Shown here piece by piece: positions 40,543 through 49,850 of a DNA stretch of 64,000 nt; within the stretch, counting starts at the first letter, position 1; the number at the start of each line of letters is the position of its first letter. The stretch lies in NCBI GenBank assembly GCA_964512645.1, contig CAZEJS010000010.1, positions 16,724 to 80,723 on the forward strand, read 5' to 3'. The translations under genes were made by a program, and so were the position numbers. This DNA is from CAZEJS01 sp964512645. Its GTDB lineage: Bacteria > Actinomycetota > Geothermincolia > Fen-727 > Anoxymicrobiaceae. Under the pieces are notes generated by a model, which did not search any database, was not told the DNA's origin, and worked only from the letters and a program-made list of their open reading frames with translations.

Positions 40543-40980
40543 TCAGAACTGGTTGAAGAAGCCCTTCTCCCTCATCCACTTGCGGTCCTCCGCCGAAACC
40601 TCGATGTTTGCCGGCGTCAGCAGGAACACCATCTCCGCGACCCGCTGTATGCCGCCGTCGAGGCCATAGGTGAGACCGCTCACGAAGTCAATGAGTCGCT
40701 TCGCCAGATCGCGGTCGATGCTCTGGAGGTTGACGATGACGGGGGTGTCGTTCTTGAACTTCGCCCCAATCTGCTCCGCGTCGTTGAAGCTCTTGGGCTC
40801 GACGACGTGTACTCTCGAAGTGGTCTCGGGCACGGGCTGAAGTATCCTCTCGGAGCTTCGCCTGCGCGGGACCCTGTCCGAGATTTCCTCCACCGCTTCT
40901 TCACGAGCCCGCATCTCGCCAAACTCGTCAGGCTCCTTGAGCCCCAGCCATTCAGCCACCCTGCCCCAGAAACCGGGCAT
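40543..40980 (-). CDS. sepF: Cell division protein SepF
   Basis: SepF (145 residues) aligns FtsZ filaments to the membrane. An N-terminal amphipathic helix (MPGFWGRVAEWLGL) is followed by a charged linker. The SepF core has VVEPKSFNDAEQIG, DTPVIVNLQSIDRDLAKRLIDFVSGL and a C-terminal YGLDGGIQRVAEMVFLLTP. It lies just after yggS and before proC, the standard order. Confidence 0.96.
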   Translation of the reverse strand: MPGFWGRVAEWLGLKEPDEFGEMRAREEAVEEISDRVPRRRSSERILQPVPETTSRVHVVEPKSFNDAEQIGAKFKNDTPVIVNLQSIDRDLAKRLIDFVSGLTYGLDGGIQRVAEMVFLLTPANIEVSAEDRKWMREKGFFNQF

Positions 40981-41018
40981 CTATCCGACCTCCTTGCCGG
41001 TGCGTCCGATGGCCCGCG

Positions 41019-41717
41019 TCAGGTGAACAGCGCGGTTCCGATACGCACGATTGTAGACCCTTCCTCCACGGCCACCTCGAAGTCGTTCGTCATTCCCATC
41101 GAGAGCTCACGGAGCGTAAAACGCTCGATATCCTCCTCGCACCGGAGCCCCAGTTCCCTCAACTCCCTGAAAACCCACCTGACCCTCTCCGGGTCATCGT
41201 CCATCGGCGCAATTGTCGACAACCCGACCACTGCCAGCCCGGGCATGGCCCCTGCTTCAGAAACCAGCCAGGGGAGCGCCCCGGGGGAAACCCCCGATTT
41301 CGAATCCTCCCCTGATACGTTGACCTGTATGAGGACGTCCTGGACGAAGCCACCCGCGCCGGCCCTGCGATCAATCTCGCCCGCAAGCCTCAGGCTGTCT
41401 ACGGAGTGGATCAGGCGCACCAGCCCGGCGACCTTCCGGACCTTGTTGGTCTGAAGGTGGCCGATAAAATGCACCTCCGCACGGCCTCTGAGCCATTCCT
41501 CCTTCTCCAGCAGCTCCTGGACCCTGTTCTCTCCCACCAGGGACACCCCGGCCTCCACGACCGCCTCGACCTGAGCCCGGTCCCTGTTCTTGGTGGCCGC
41601 CAGCAACCGCACCCCGTCGGGATCACGCCCGACCCTGGATGCGCTTTCCCTTATCCGTCGGCGAACCTCATCCACGTTCTCTTTTATGCGGTTCAGATTA
41701 TTTTTCGCTTGAATCAC
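41019..41717 (-). CDS. yggS: PLP homeostasis protein YggS/YlmE
   Basis: This 232-residue TIM-barrel PLP-binding protein of the YBL036C/YggS family carries the PLP lysine in LAATKNR (about residue 42). The phosphate-binding C-terminal motif LSMGMTNDFEVAVEEGSTIVRIG is complete. It has no enzyme activity in relatives; it buffers PLP and so affects amino-acid metabolism. It lies between pgeF/acyP and sepF. Confidence 0.94.
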   Translation of the reverse strand: MIQAKNNLNRIKENVDEVRRRIRESASRVGRDPDGVRLLAATKNRDRAQVEAVVEAGVSLVGENRVQELLEKEEWLRGRAEVHFIGHLQTNKVRKVAGLVRLIHSVDSLRLAGEIDRRAGAGGFVQDVLIQVNVSGEDSKSGVSPGALPWLVSEAGAMPGLAVVGLSTIAPMDDDPERVRWVFRELRELGLRCEEDIERFTLRELSMGMTNDFEVAVEEGSTIVRIGTALFT

Positions 41718-41753
41718 AGGCTATTCCTTGTGGGGACCGACCCCCGGTGGCGG

Positions 41754-42056
41754 TCAATCAACGCCGTGCAGAACTTCAAATCCGTTCAGAGCGGACGGTT
41801 CGGTCCACTCCACTTCAACCGTGGCGACCCGCGCGGCGGACGGTCCGGTGCCGCACCACTCGATCGCCGACTCGACTTCCCGGCGTCCACCTTCGAACAA
41901 CGCCTCCACGGAACCGTCGGGCAGGTTGCGCACCCATCCCTTCAGTCCGAGCCGGAGAGCCGCCTTTCGAGTCTCCGCCCTGAAGAAAACACCCTGGACA
42001 CGTCCAATCACGCGCACCCGGGCTGCAACCCGCTCATCCACCCGATCCACCCCCAT
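41754..42056 (-). CDS. acyP: Acylphosphatase
   Basis: This 100-residue ferredoxin-like fold protein has the active-site loop GRVQGVFFR, whose arginine binds the acyl phosphate. The catalytic asparagine lies in GWVRNLPDGSVEALFEG. The start overlaps the end of pgeF by 23 nt. Acylphosphatase is not a usual member of the pgeF-yggS-sepF cluster, so its insertion here is a local feature. Confidence 0.93.
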   Translation of the reverse strand: MGVDRVDERVAARVRVIGRVQGVFFRAETRKAALRLGLKGWVRNLPDGSVEALFEGGRREVESAIEWCGTGPSAARVATVEVEWTEPSALNGFEVLHGVD

Positions 42057-42846
42057 GGATAATCGCGAGCGCCGCCTGGCGTCCGCACGGAGATCCGCGC
42101 CTGTGCGAGAAATAACCGGTTGAGCACGCGGTGCAAGTGTCGGATCGGTAAACGTTCTCGGGCCATATCCCGGACGCTTCCAGATCGAGGCCGACGGCAG
42201 CCCCGAGGTCCAGGCACGTCCGGATGCCGTCTGTCGTCAAGACCCGGCGTCCGAACCTCCGGGCGAACGCGTCGGCCACCTCACCTCCTACCTCGAAGCA
42301 GCACGGCCCGATATGCGGACCCAGCAGGGCCAGGAGCTCCCGCCGTTCCTCCGTCCTCTCCCGCAACATCCTGGCGACGCTGCCGGCAATGCCCGCAAGC
42401 GCACCGCGCCAGCCGGCATGGACAACCGCAACCGCCGGACGTCCCGGATCGATTACCACCAGCGGCACGCAGTCCGCGGTGAGCACGCCGACAGCCAGGC
42501 GCCCCGTCGCGGTGAAGAGCGCGTCGGTGTCCGGCATGGCCGTGTCGTGCCCGAAGGCGCCGCGGCCCGCGTCTGAGGCGCCTACCTCCCGGACGCCAGC
42601 GCCGTGTACCTGCCGGGGCAGCACCCAACTCCGCAGGGGCAGCCCCAGCTCCCCGGCGACGAGCCGCCTGTTCGCCGTCACCGCCTCAGGCCGGTCTCCA
42701 ACCGAGAAAGAGAGGTTGAGCGAATCGAAGGGCTCATCGCTGACGCCGCCGTGCCTTCCCGTGAAGGCGACCTTCACGCCGCACTCGCGCTCCAGGCGTG
42801 GGAACGCGAGCACCTCCAGCGTTCCAGAGCGCACTGTTTCCAGCAT
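42034..42846 (-). CDS. pgeF: Laccase-domain peptidoglycan editing factor PgeF
   Basis: This 270-residue Cu/Zn-binding laccase-domain protein (YfiH) has the metal ligands in RQVHGAGV, TADCVPLVV and HAGWRGA. PgeF prevents misincorporation of the wrong first stem amino acid in peptidoglycan; purine nucleoside activities are reported for relatives. It begins one codon after the end of the corC-like gene and precedes yggS and sepF, as in many bacteria. Confidence 0.93.
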   Translation of the reverse strand: MLETVRSGTLEVLAFPRLERECGVKVAFTGRHGGVSDEPFDSLNLSFSVGDRPEAVTANRRLVAGELGLPLRSWVLPRQVHGAGVREVGASDAGRGAFGHDTAMPDTDALFTATGRLAVGVLTADCVPLVVIDPGRPAVAVVHAGWRGALAGIAGSVARMLRERTEERRELLALLGPHIGPCCFEVGGEVADAFARRFGRRVLTTDGIRTCLDLGAAVGLDLEASGIWPENVYRSDTCTACSTGYFSHRRGSPCGRQAALAIIHGGGSGG

Positions 42847-44133
42847 CTATCCCGAACCGCCAGCCCCGGGAGCGGGCTCGGTGGTACTCAGCAGCACTTT
42901 CACCACCCTGTTGTTCCTCACCAGCTCCACCTTGATGGCTACGCCGTTGTAATCGAACGACTCTCCCTTGACCGGCACGTGCCCGAGGACCTTGAACACC
43001 AGACCCCCTACGGTATCGATGTCCTCCTCCTTGGGCATCGAGATTTGCAGGACCTCGTTGAGATCGTCTATGCTGATCCGGGCGTCAACCCTGTACCTGC
43101 CCTCTGCGAGCTTCTCCACGAGGTCGATCTCCATGTCGAACTCGTCGAATATCTCCCCGACCAACTCTTCCAGCAGGTCCTCGATTGTGACCAGTCCTAC
43201 CACGGTGCCGTACTCGTCGACGATCAGGGCCATGTGCACTTTTCGGCTCCTGAACTCCCGCAGCATGTCGCTCAAGACCTTTGTCTCCGGTACCACGAAC
43301 GCCTCACGGGCGATACCGCCGACTTCTCTGGTCAGGTTTCCCTCCTGCAGGTAGAGCATCAGGTCCTTGGCGTAAAGAACTCCTCTGATGTTGTCCAGCT
43401 CCCCGGAATAGACGGGGATGCGGGAGAATCCGCGCTCGATGGTCAGAACCAGGGCGTCCTTGACGGTTGCGTCCGCCTCGAGCGTCACCATGTCGGGCCT
43501 GGGAACCATTACCTCCCTGACCATCGTGTCGGAGAATTCGAACACGGAGTGGATCATGTCCTTCTCCTCGACCTCGATGACGTCGTGCTCCTCCGCCGCG
43601 GTGACCATCGCCTTGATCTCGCCCTCGTCACGGACAAGGACCTCAGAAGGCGGCGGGCCGCGCCTCAGGACTCTCAGCACCCCTCTCGCCACAAGCTCGA
43701 AGAGTACGGCCAGCGGGTGTAGAAGCCAGCTCATGAAACCAATCGGCCTCGTCACCGCCAGCGCGTAACGCTCGGAGTCGTGGCTGGCGGCGGCCTTCGG
43801 CACCAGTTCTCCGAAGACAAACATGAATATGGTGAGCACCACGGTGCCAGCCACCACCCCAATTCCCGCGTTATGGGTGAGCCTGGTCGTCAGCCAGGTC
43901 GTCAGCGACGCAGAAGTGAGCTGCACCACGAGCACCATCAGAAGAAGCGGGGGCAGAAAGTAATCGGGGTTCTCGATGAGTTTCTCGAGCTTCCTGGCCC
44001 TGGCAACGTCTTTCTCGACAAGGTACTTCACCCTTATCCTGCTGACACTCATGAGCGCGGTCTCTGAAGCCGCAAGGTACGCGGCGAAAAGTATCAACAG
44101 GACAAGACCGATCAATCCGAGGGTGATGGTCAT
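42847..44133 (-). CDS. CNNM/CorC-type membrane protein with CBS pair
   Basis: This 428-residue hemolysin-C-like transporter has a DUF21/CNNM TM domain (about 1-190, four hydrophobic segments) with the conserved ARKLEKLIENPD helix. A CBS pair (about 200-325) contains VMVPRPDMVTLEAD and LALIVDEYGTVVGLVT, and a CorC_HlyC domain follows. CNNM proteins are implicated in Mg2+ efflux or transport. Its stop adjoins pgeF and its start overlaps the ybeY stop by 4 nt. Confidence 0.9.
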   Translation of the reverse strand: MTITLGLIGLVLLILFAAYLAASETALMSVSRIRVKYLVEKDVARARKLEKLIENPDYFLPPLLLMVLVVQLTSASLTTWLTTRLTHNAGIGVVAGTVVLTIFMFVFGELVPKAAASHDSERYALAVTRPIGFMSWLLHPLAVLFELVARGVLRVLRRGPPPSEVLVRDEGEIKAMVTAAEEHDVIEVEEKDMIHSVFEFSDTMVREVMVPRPDMVTLEADATVKDALVLTIERGFSRIPVYSGELDNIRGVLYAKDLMLYLQEGNLTREVGGIAREAFVVPETKVLSDMLREFRSRKVHMALIVDEYGTVVGLVTIEDLLEELVGEIFDEFDMEIDLVEKLAEGRYRVDARISIDDLNEVLQISMPKEEDIDTVGGLVFKVLGHVPVKGESFDYNGVAIKVELVRNNRVVKVLLSTTEPAPGAGGSG

Positions 44134-44609
44134 GGGTAGTCTCCCGCCTCCGTTCCGGTCATGGCGCCACCGGTAAGCCTGATCTCCGCTGCGCGCATCT
44201 TGCGCGACCCCTCGCTGTCGTCGTGGCGGTACCCGAGGAGATGGAGAAGGCCGTGGGCGGCGAGCATCTCGAGCTCCCGGTCCAGTGCTTCTCCCCGTCC
44301 GAGCGCCTGCCTGCCGGCCGCCTCGATGTCAATAACGATATCGCCCAGCGCCTCCTCCCCTTGGGATCCCAGCAGGTTCAACTCGCCGGGCTCCAGCTGT
44401 GGAAAAGAGAGGACGTCCGTCGGCTCGTCGATCCCGCGGTACTCGGAGTTCAGCCGGCGCATGCCGGAGTCGTCGGTCACCAGGACGCTCAACTCGACCG
44501 CAATGTCAGGAAGCAATTCGCGCGTCATCCTCCGTAGAGCGCGCTCAAGTCGCCCCCGCAACCGCCTTGTCGTCACCGCCCGCGGGTCTGTCTTTACCCT
44601 TACGCCCAT
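44130..44609 (-). CDS. ybeY: Endoribonuclease YbeY
   Basis: This 159-residue zinc-dependent rRNA maturation factor has the diagnostic three-histidine motif HGLLHLLGYRHD at about residues 118-129. It also has the upstream EPTDVLSFP strand and the GDIVID element. The start lies inside the 3' end of the HD-domain gene (65-nt overlap). The phoH-pgpH-ybeY order is the classical arrangement. Confidence 0.95.
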   Translation of the reverse strand: MGVRVKTDPRAVTTRRLRGRLERALRRMTRELLPDIAVELSVLVTDDSGMRRLNSEYRGIDEPTDVLSFPQLEPGELNLLGSQGEEALGDIVIDIEAAGRQALGRGEALDRELEMLAAHGLLHLLGYRHDDSEGSRKMRAAEIRLTGGAMTGTEAGDYP

Positions 44610-46704
44610 TCTTACGCTCCGCTCGTGAATCCGGGTAGTCCACGCGTGGGTGGTACGACCCGATGAGCATCCGCTCGAATATCGCCTTGATCTTGTTCAG
44701 TTCCTCGAAGGTCAGCGGGCACTCGTCCAGCTGGCCGTCTTCGAGCTTGTCGTCGACTACTTTCTCCACCATCTGCTGGATCGACACCGCTGTAGGGTTC
44801 TCCAGCGTTCTCGCCGTGGCCTCTACCGCGTCGGCCAGCATTACGATCCCGGCGGTCCTCCTCCGCGGCTTCGTGTAATGGTACCTGAACCTTTCGATGT
44901 CCACCGGCTTTCCGCCTTCGAGCGCCGCCTGGTAGAAGTACCTCACAACGCTGGTGCCGTGGTGCTCCCTGACGATCTCCACGAGGTCGGGTGGAAAGTG
45001 GTGTTTCTCCAGCATTTCCACCCCGTCTCTCACGTGAGAGGTGATGATGAGCAGGCTCAGGTTCGGGCTGAGCCCCCCGTGGGGGTTCTCCCCGGGCTGC
45101 TGGTTCTCCACGAAATACTGCGGCTTGGCGATCTTTCCTATATCGTGGTAGTAGGCGGCCACCCTCGCAAGCATCGGGTCGCTGCCGATCTCACGGGCGG
45201 CCGCCTCGGCGAGGTTCGCCACCATGACGCTGTGGGAGTATGTGCCCGGCGCCTTGAGCGTGAGCAGCTTCATCAGCTCCTGGTCCGGCGCCGCCAGCTC
45301 CAGCAGCCAGGTATTGGTGGTGACCCGGAACGTCGTCTCCAGGAACGGCAGTGATCCCAGGGCGACTATCGTGCACACCGCCCCGTTGAGAAACCCTATG
45401 CCGGTATTCAACAGGATGTCGGTACCGCCCTGGGTAAGAGCGGTCGCGCCGAACGCTACTCCCGCGGTCCAGAACGAAGTGTAGAGCCCGACCCTCCGCA
45501 GCTCGTGTCGGGTCGACGTGCGCGATGCGTACAGCGACGGGAAGATTCCGCCGAGGATGGTCAGCAGCATGATCGAGAAATCACCCTTGGTCACGACGCC
45601 GGCGATCAGCCCGCACAGCGCAACCGAGACCAGGGCTGTTCCGCTGTCGAACAGCACCGCGACGATAATGGCGATTGCGGCCGAGGGCATGAGATACCCC
45701 CAGAACGAAGACCAGCTCCTCGACGCGAAAGTCAGCAGGTTGGCGAAGATCGCAAACGCGGTGATCGACGACCCGAGGAGCAGCAGCAGGCCCGGGCTGT
45801 CGTAGTACATCCTGCGGAACTTCGCCAGATACATCGCCATCGCGGCCATCAACAGCACCACCAGGACTGAGACGTAGAGCATGTTCAGCGGCGAGAAGCT
45901 CCACCCGGTGAAACCCAGGCTCTTCAGCAGGTCGTAGACCTCGGGTGTCACGACCGTGCCCCTGCGCACTATGATCTCGCCTTCCAGCCGGGTGGTAACG
46001 ACCGGCTTCACCGCTTTCCGGGCGGCCTGCCTGCGGCCTTCGGTCTCGGCCTGGTCGGCTATGAGGTTGGGCTTCATCGCCACAGCGGCGACCGACTGCG
46101 CGGCCTGCCGTATGTCGGGGTCGTCGGTCTGGCCGCTTATGCGGGCGCTCGCGGACTTCACCGCGGCCTCGACCTCACCGCCGTGGACACCGTGCTCCAT
46201 CTCCGCGACGACGGCGCTCGTTACCACCTGGCGTGCCGCGGCTCTCTGTTCTGGAGCAAGGGCGACGAGCTGCCCCAGGGCGCCGGCGTAGGCCTTGTCC
46301 TCGAGCTTCTCCTCCCCCAGGGTCGTGCGCTCCGCGTCGTCACCCGCGAGCGCCGTCACCTCGTCGGCGATGGCGAATACCCTGTCGATGGCCGCGACAA
46401 CGTTCCCGGCCACTTTCTCGTCGGTTACGTACACTTCACTGAGCGCCGCTGCGGCGGCGTCCTGCTGCTCCTGCGTCCTGCTCCTGTCGACGTACTGCAC
46501 GGTCGAAGGCGCGACGATGGTCCTGGGGCTGGCTTTTTCCGCCTCCACCTGATACCCGTACGGCGCGATCTCCGTGGTGATTATCAAAACGAGCATAACG
46601 AAGATAGCAAGCGCCACGACCAGGCGCTTTCGCGCCAGCGAGACCCTGTCGGCGCGCTTTCTCAGCGACGCGATCAGGTCGAGGTATCTCTTTCTGTAGC
46701 TCAT
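44545..46704 (-). CDS. 7TM-HD family protein (PgpH-like cyclic-di-AMP phosphodiesterase)
   Basis: In this 719-residue protein a first TM (about 28-46) is followed by an extracellular 7TMR-HDED domain (about 50-260) and six more TMs (about 270-465). A cytosolic HD domain follows with VAAYYHDIGKIAKPQYF and the later HHFPPDLVEIVREHHGTSV. Listeria PgpH hydrolyses c-di-AMP; the same activity is expected here. ATG 46704 starts just before the basic N-terminus, 1 nt after the phoH stop. A basic tail ends inside ybeY. Confidence 0.9.
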   Translation of the reverse strand: MSYRKRYLDLIASLRKRADRVSLARKRLVVALAIFVMLVLIITTEIAPYGYQVEAEKASPRTIVAPSTVQYVDRSRTQEQQDAAAAALSEVYVTDEKVAGNVVAAIDRVFAIADEVTALAGDDAERTTLGEEKLEDKAYAGALGQLVALAPEQRAAARQVVTSAVVAEMEHGVHGGEVEAAVKSASARISGQTDDPDIRQAAQSVAAVAMKPNLIADQAETEGRRQAARKAVKPVVTTRLEGEIIVRRGTVVTPEVYDLLKSLGFTGWSFSPLNMLYVSVLVVLLMAAMAMYLAKFRRMYYDSPGLLLLLGSSITAFAIFANLLTFASRSWSSFWGYLMPSAAIAIIVAVLFDSGTALVSVALCGLIAGVVTKGDFSIMLLTILGGIFPSLYASRTSTRHELRRVGLYTSFWTAGVAFGATALTQGGTDILLNTGIGFLNGAVCTIVALGSLPFLETTFRVTTNTWLLELAAPDQELMKLLTLKAPGTYSHSVMVANLAEAAAREIGSDPMLARVAAYYHDIGKIAKPQYFVENQQPGENPHGGLSPNLSLLIITSHVRDGVEMLEKHHFPPDLVEIVREHHGTSVVRYFYQAALEGGKPVDIERFRYHYTKPRRRTAGIVMLADAVEATARTLENPTAVSIQQMVEKVVDDKLEDGQLDECPLTFEELNKIKAIFERMLIGSYHPRVDYPDSRAERKNGRKGKDRPAGGDDKAVAGAT

Positions 46705-46705
46705 G

Positions 46706-47689
46706 TCATCCGCCGGAAGGGCCCGGGTCCCCCTGCGACTCGTACTTCTTGTAAGCCTCGACAATCTGCTGGACGATCTTGTGCCGGACAACGTCACGCG
46801 CGTCGAGGTTCACGAACGAGACGCCGTCTATGTCCCGCAGTATCTCCCGAACGACCTTCAGGCCGGAGGAGACCTCCTTGGGAAGGTCCACCTGGGTGAC
46901 GTCCCCGGTTATGACCGCCCTGCTCCCGAAGCCCAGTCTGGTGAGAAACATCTTCATCTGCTCCGGGCTGGTGTTCTGGGCTTCGTCCAGGATGATGAAG
47001 GAATCGTTCAAGGTCCTTCCCCGCATGAACCCGAGGGGCGCCACTTCGATAATCCCCTGGTCCGTCATCCGGTGGAACTTCTCGGCCCCGAGCATCTCGT
47101 AGAGCGCATCGTAGAGGGGCCTCAGGTAAGGGTCGACCTTCTGGTACAGGTCCCCGGGCAGGAAACCGAGCCTCTCCCCCGCTTCGACCGCGGGCCTGGT
47201 CAGGATCAGCCTGTTGACTTTCCGGTCCAGGAGACACTGCACCGCGTACGCCAGCCCCAGGTAAGTCTTCCCCGTCCCCGCCGGTCCGATGCTGAACACG
47301 ATGGTGGAGGTACGCATCACCTCCACGTATTTCTTCTGGCCCAGGGTCTTCGGCCGGATTACCTTTCCCCTGGCCGTCAGCACAGCGTCGCGAAACAGGT
47401 CGGTGGGCTTCAGCTCCTCGCCGCGCCGGACCATGTCAATGGCAATCGACAGGTTCTCAGGGGTTATCACCAACCCGGCTTCGAGAAGCTCGACGAGCTC
47501 CTCGAAGAGGGTCGTACACAGCCCCGCTTCCGTGGCGTCACCGCTGATGTCGATCTCGTTGCCCCTGGCAAACACGCTGCAGGCGAAAGCCTCGGCAACC
47601 ACGTTGAGGAACCTGTCCTCCTGCCCGAGAAGCGCTACCATGGGCAGGTTGTGAGGGACCACCAGCTTGATTTCGGCATGTTCAGGCAC
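46706..47689 (-). CDS. phoH: PhoH-like ATPase/RNA helicase-related protein
   Basis: In this 327-residue P-loop ATPase an N-terminal KH-like region precedes Walker A GPAGTGKT (about residue 135) and Walker B FIILDEAQNTSPEQ (about 230). The SGLKVVREIL motif lies near the end. PhoH proteins adjacent to ybeY are thought to act in RNA processing. GTG 47689 is the start. It stands at the head of the phoH-pgpH-ybeY-corC block. Confidence 0.94.
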   Translation of the reverse strand: MPEHAEIKLVVPHNLPMVALLGQEDRFLNVVAEAFACSVFARGNEIDISGDATEAGLCTTLFEELVELLEAGLVITPENLSIAIDMVRRGEELKPTDLFRDAVLTARGKVIRPKTLGQKKYVEVMRTSTIVFSIGPAGTGKTYLGLAYAVQCLLDRKVNRLILTRPAVEAGERLGFLPGDLYQKVDPYLRPLYDALYEMLGAEKFHRMTDQGIIEVAPLGFMRGRTLNDSFIILDEAQNTSPEQMKMFLTRLGFGSRAVITGDVTQVDLPKEVSSGLKVVREILRDIDGVSFVNLDARDVVRHKIVQQIVEAYKKYESQGDPGPSGG

Positions 47690-47749
47690 TGCAGGCTCTC
47701 CGCTCGGGGTCGAACCCGGCCGGCCTCATCTCTCGCCGGGCGCGGGAAA

Positions 47750-48196
47750 TCATTTCTGGAGGGCTTCGCGAACGAGCCGGTTCACCTTCTTCCCGTCCGC
47801 CTTTCCTTTCACCTTGGGCATGACCGCGCTCATTACCCGTCCGAGGTCCGAGGGCGCGGAGGCCCCCACTTCCCGTATGGTTTCCGCCACGACGCGCGCG
47901 ACCTCGTCTTCGCCCATCTGCCGGGGAAGATACGCCTCGAGGACCTTCAACTCCTCGGTCTCCCTGTCCACCAGGTCCTGGCGTCCGCCGCGAGTGAAAC
48001 CCTCGATGGCCTCTTTTCTCTTCCTGGCCTCCCTGGCCGCGACCTGCAGCTCCTCCTCCTCGGTCAGCTCTTCTCGCTTGGCTATCCGCGCGTTCTTGAG
48101 CTCGGCAAGCAGCATCCTCAGCGTGGACAGCTTGAGCTTCTGCCCTTCTTTCAGCGCGTTCCTGCTGTCTTCCTCCACCTTCTCAACAAGGGTCAT
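47750..48196 (-). CDS. GatB/YqeY domain protein
   Basis: This 148-residue single-domain protein is homologous to the tail of the amidotransferase subunit GatB. It shows STLRMLLAELKNARI, GGRQDLVDRETEELKVLEAYLPRQM and DLGRVMSAVMPKVKGKADGK. YqeY proteins bind tRNA-like substrates, but their role is not fixed. It lies 19 nt after the HIT gene. Confidence 0.94.
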   Translation of the reverse strand: MTLVEKVEEDSRNALKEGQKLKLSTLRMLLAELKNARIAKREELTEEEELQVAAREARKRKEAIEGFTRGGRQDLVDRETEELKVLEAYLPRQMGEDEVARVVAETIREVGASAPSDLGRVMSAVMPKVKGKADGKKVNRLVREALQK

Positions 48197-48215
48197 GCGA
48201 TCACTCTCTCGTAAC

Positions 48216-48569
48216 TCATCCCGGCGGCCACCCCATGAACCGGCCCCCGAGCAGGTGAAAATGGAGGTGGTCCACGGCCTGGCCCGCCTCTTCCCCGATG
48301 TTGGCCACCAGCCGGTACCCTCTCTGCGATATGCCCTCGCTGACTGCGATGTCTTTCACCAGGGAGAATATGTCCGAGAGTATCTCGCAGCTGTCCGGGG
48401 CCGCCACCATCTCGGCGATAGTGGGTATGTGTTCTCTGGGAACGATGAGCACGTGCACCGGGGCCTGCGGGCTGACGTCCCTGAATGCGACGGCACGGGG
48501 CCGTTCGTCCACCAGCTCGCTGCCGATCTCCTTGTTCACTATCCTGCAGAACAGGCAACTCTCGGCCAA
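48216..48569 (-). CDS. HIT-family (Hint-type) nucleotide hydrolase
   Basis: This 117-residue protein has an N-terminal CLFCRIV zinc-type cysteine pair, the strand HVLIVPREHIPTIAEM, and the histidine triad DHLHFHLLGG near the C-terminus. It hydrolyses purine phosphoramidates such as AMP-lysine. It sits between mtaB and yqeY in the long operon. Confidence 0.95.
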   Translation of the reverse strand: MAESCLFCRIVNKEIGSELVDERPRAVAFRDVSPQAPVHVLIVPREHIPTIAEMVAAPDSCEILSDIFSLVKDIAVSEGISQRGYRLVANIGEEAGQAVDHLHFHLLGGRFMGWPPG

Positions 48570-48587
48570 AACCTCTTCCTCCTGTGC

Positions 48588-49850
48588 CTACCGGTCCTCC
48601 CGCACGAGGCGCCCTTCCAGCCAATCCGGGCCCGCCTCCGTCACCTCTACGCGGACCTTCCTGCCCAGAAGCTCGCCGGACCCGGCGAACACCACGCCGG
48701 CGAAATTCCTCGAGCGCCCGAACATGGTTCCGGGCCTGGTACTCAAAGGGCCCTCCACCAGTACCTGGATTATACGACCAACAAATCCCTCGTGGAACAT
48801 GGAGGCGCACCGGCGGCCGATCCGCCTGACCTCCGCGGCCCTCCCGTCTTTCACTTCCGGGGCGACGGTGTCTCCCATCTCGAAGGCGCGGGTGCCGGGC
48901 CGCGGGGAGTACTTGAAGACGTGAAGCCTGGAGAACGCGATCCTCTCGATCACCCCGAGCGTCTCCCGGTGATGCTCCTCCGTCTCTCCCGGGAAGCCGA
49001 CCATGATGTCGCCGGAAACCGCCAGGTCTTCCACCGCGCCCCTCAGATCCGACACTGCGCGTTCGAACTCCCCCGCGGTGTAGCCGCGTCCCATCCGGGC
49101 AAGGACCTCGTCCGAGCCGCTCTGCACCGGCAGGTGCAGGTGTTCGCAGAGACGTCCGGTGTTCATCTGTTCGATCACCGTCTCATCTACATCACCGAAC
49201 TCGATAGAGCTCAACCTCAGCCAGGTGTCCCCACAGGCACGGGATACCTCCTCGACGAGGCGCCCCACCCCCTCCCCCGAGGAAGGCTCCCGGTAAGAGC
49301 CCAGGTCTATTCCGCACAGTATGATCTCCCCGGTTCCGCCCGCGCACAGGGCTTCCGCCTGTCTTGCGACTTCCCTGGAACACCGGCTGAACGGCCGGGG
49401 CCTCAAGTACGGGACGATGCAGTAGGCACAGAACCTGCTGCAACCGTCCTGCACCTTCAGCGGAACCCGCACCAGCTCCCCCGGGTCCACTTCTCGAAAA
49501 GGGACACCCTCACGTTCGTCACCCAGGGCCGCGCCTATCATCGAGGCTTTGGCAGCGTTCGGGAACAGTTCCATGACCCGCTTGCCGCTCCAGGCGGACA
49601 GGTCGTAATCGACGCCGCAACCGGTGACCAGCACGCGCGCGCCCTCCAGGGCCGCCCTCCTGGCAGCTTTCCTCGACTTCCTCATGCCTTCCGCCGTCAC
49701 GGCGCATGTGTTGACCACCCACACGTCCGGCGTCTCCCCGCTGCCGGCCCTCTTCAATCCCCTGTCTCTCAAGTCGCTCTCGAGCTGCAGGGAATCGGCC
49801 CGGTTCACCCTGCAACCGAGCGTGGTGACGCGGTACGTCGCCTCAACCAT
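48588..49850 (-). CDS. mtaB: tRNA t6A37 methylthiotransferase MtaB
   Basis: This 420-residue radical-SAM methylthiotransferase makes ms2t6A37. It starts with the UPF0004 cysteines in TLGCRVNRADS and VVNTCAVTAEG. The SAM cluster motif is CSRFCAYCIVP and the C-terminal part is TRAM-like. The LGCRVN beginning and the presence of MiaB elsewhere in the window support MtaB. It overlaps rsmE by 8 nt. Confidence 0.93.
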   Translation of the reverse strand: MVEATYRVTTLGCRVNRADSLQLESDLRDRGLKRAGSGETPDVWVVNTCAVTAEGMRKSRKAARRAALEGARVLVTGCGVDYDLSAWSGKRVMELFPNAAKASMIGAALGDEREGVPFREVDPGELVRVPLKVQDGCSRFCAYCIVPYLRPRPFSRCSREVARQAEALCAGGTGEIILCGIDLGSYREPSSGEGVGRLVEEVSRACGDTWLRLSSIEFGDVDETVIEQMNTGRLCEHLHLPVQSGSDEVLARMGRGYTAGEFERAVSDLRGAVEDLAVSGDIMVGFPGETEEHHRETLGVIERIAFSRLHVFKYSPRPGTRAFEMGDTVAPEVKDGRAAEVRRIGRRCASMFHEGFVGRIIQVLVEGPLSTRPGTMFGRSRNFAGVVFAGSGELLGRKVRVEVTEAGPDWLEGRLVREDR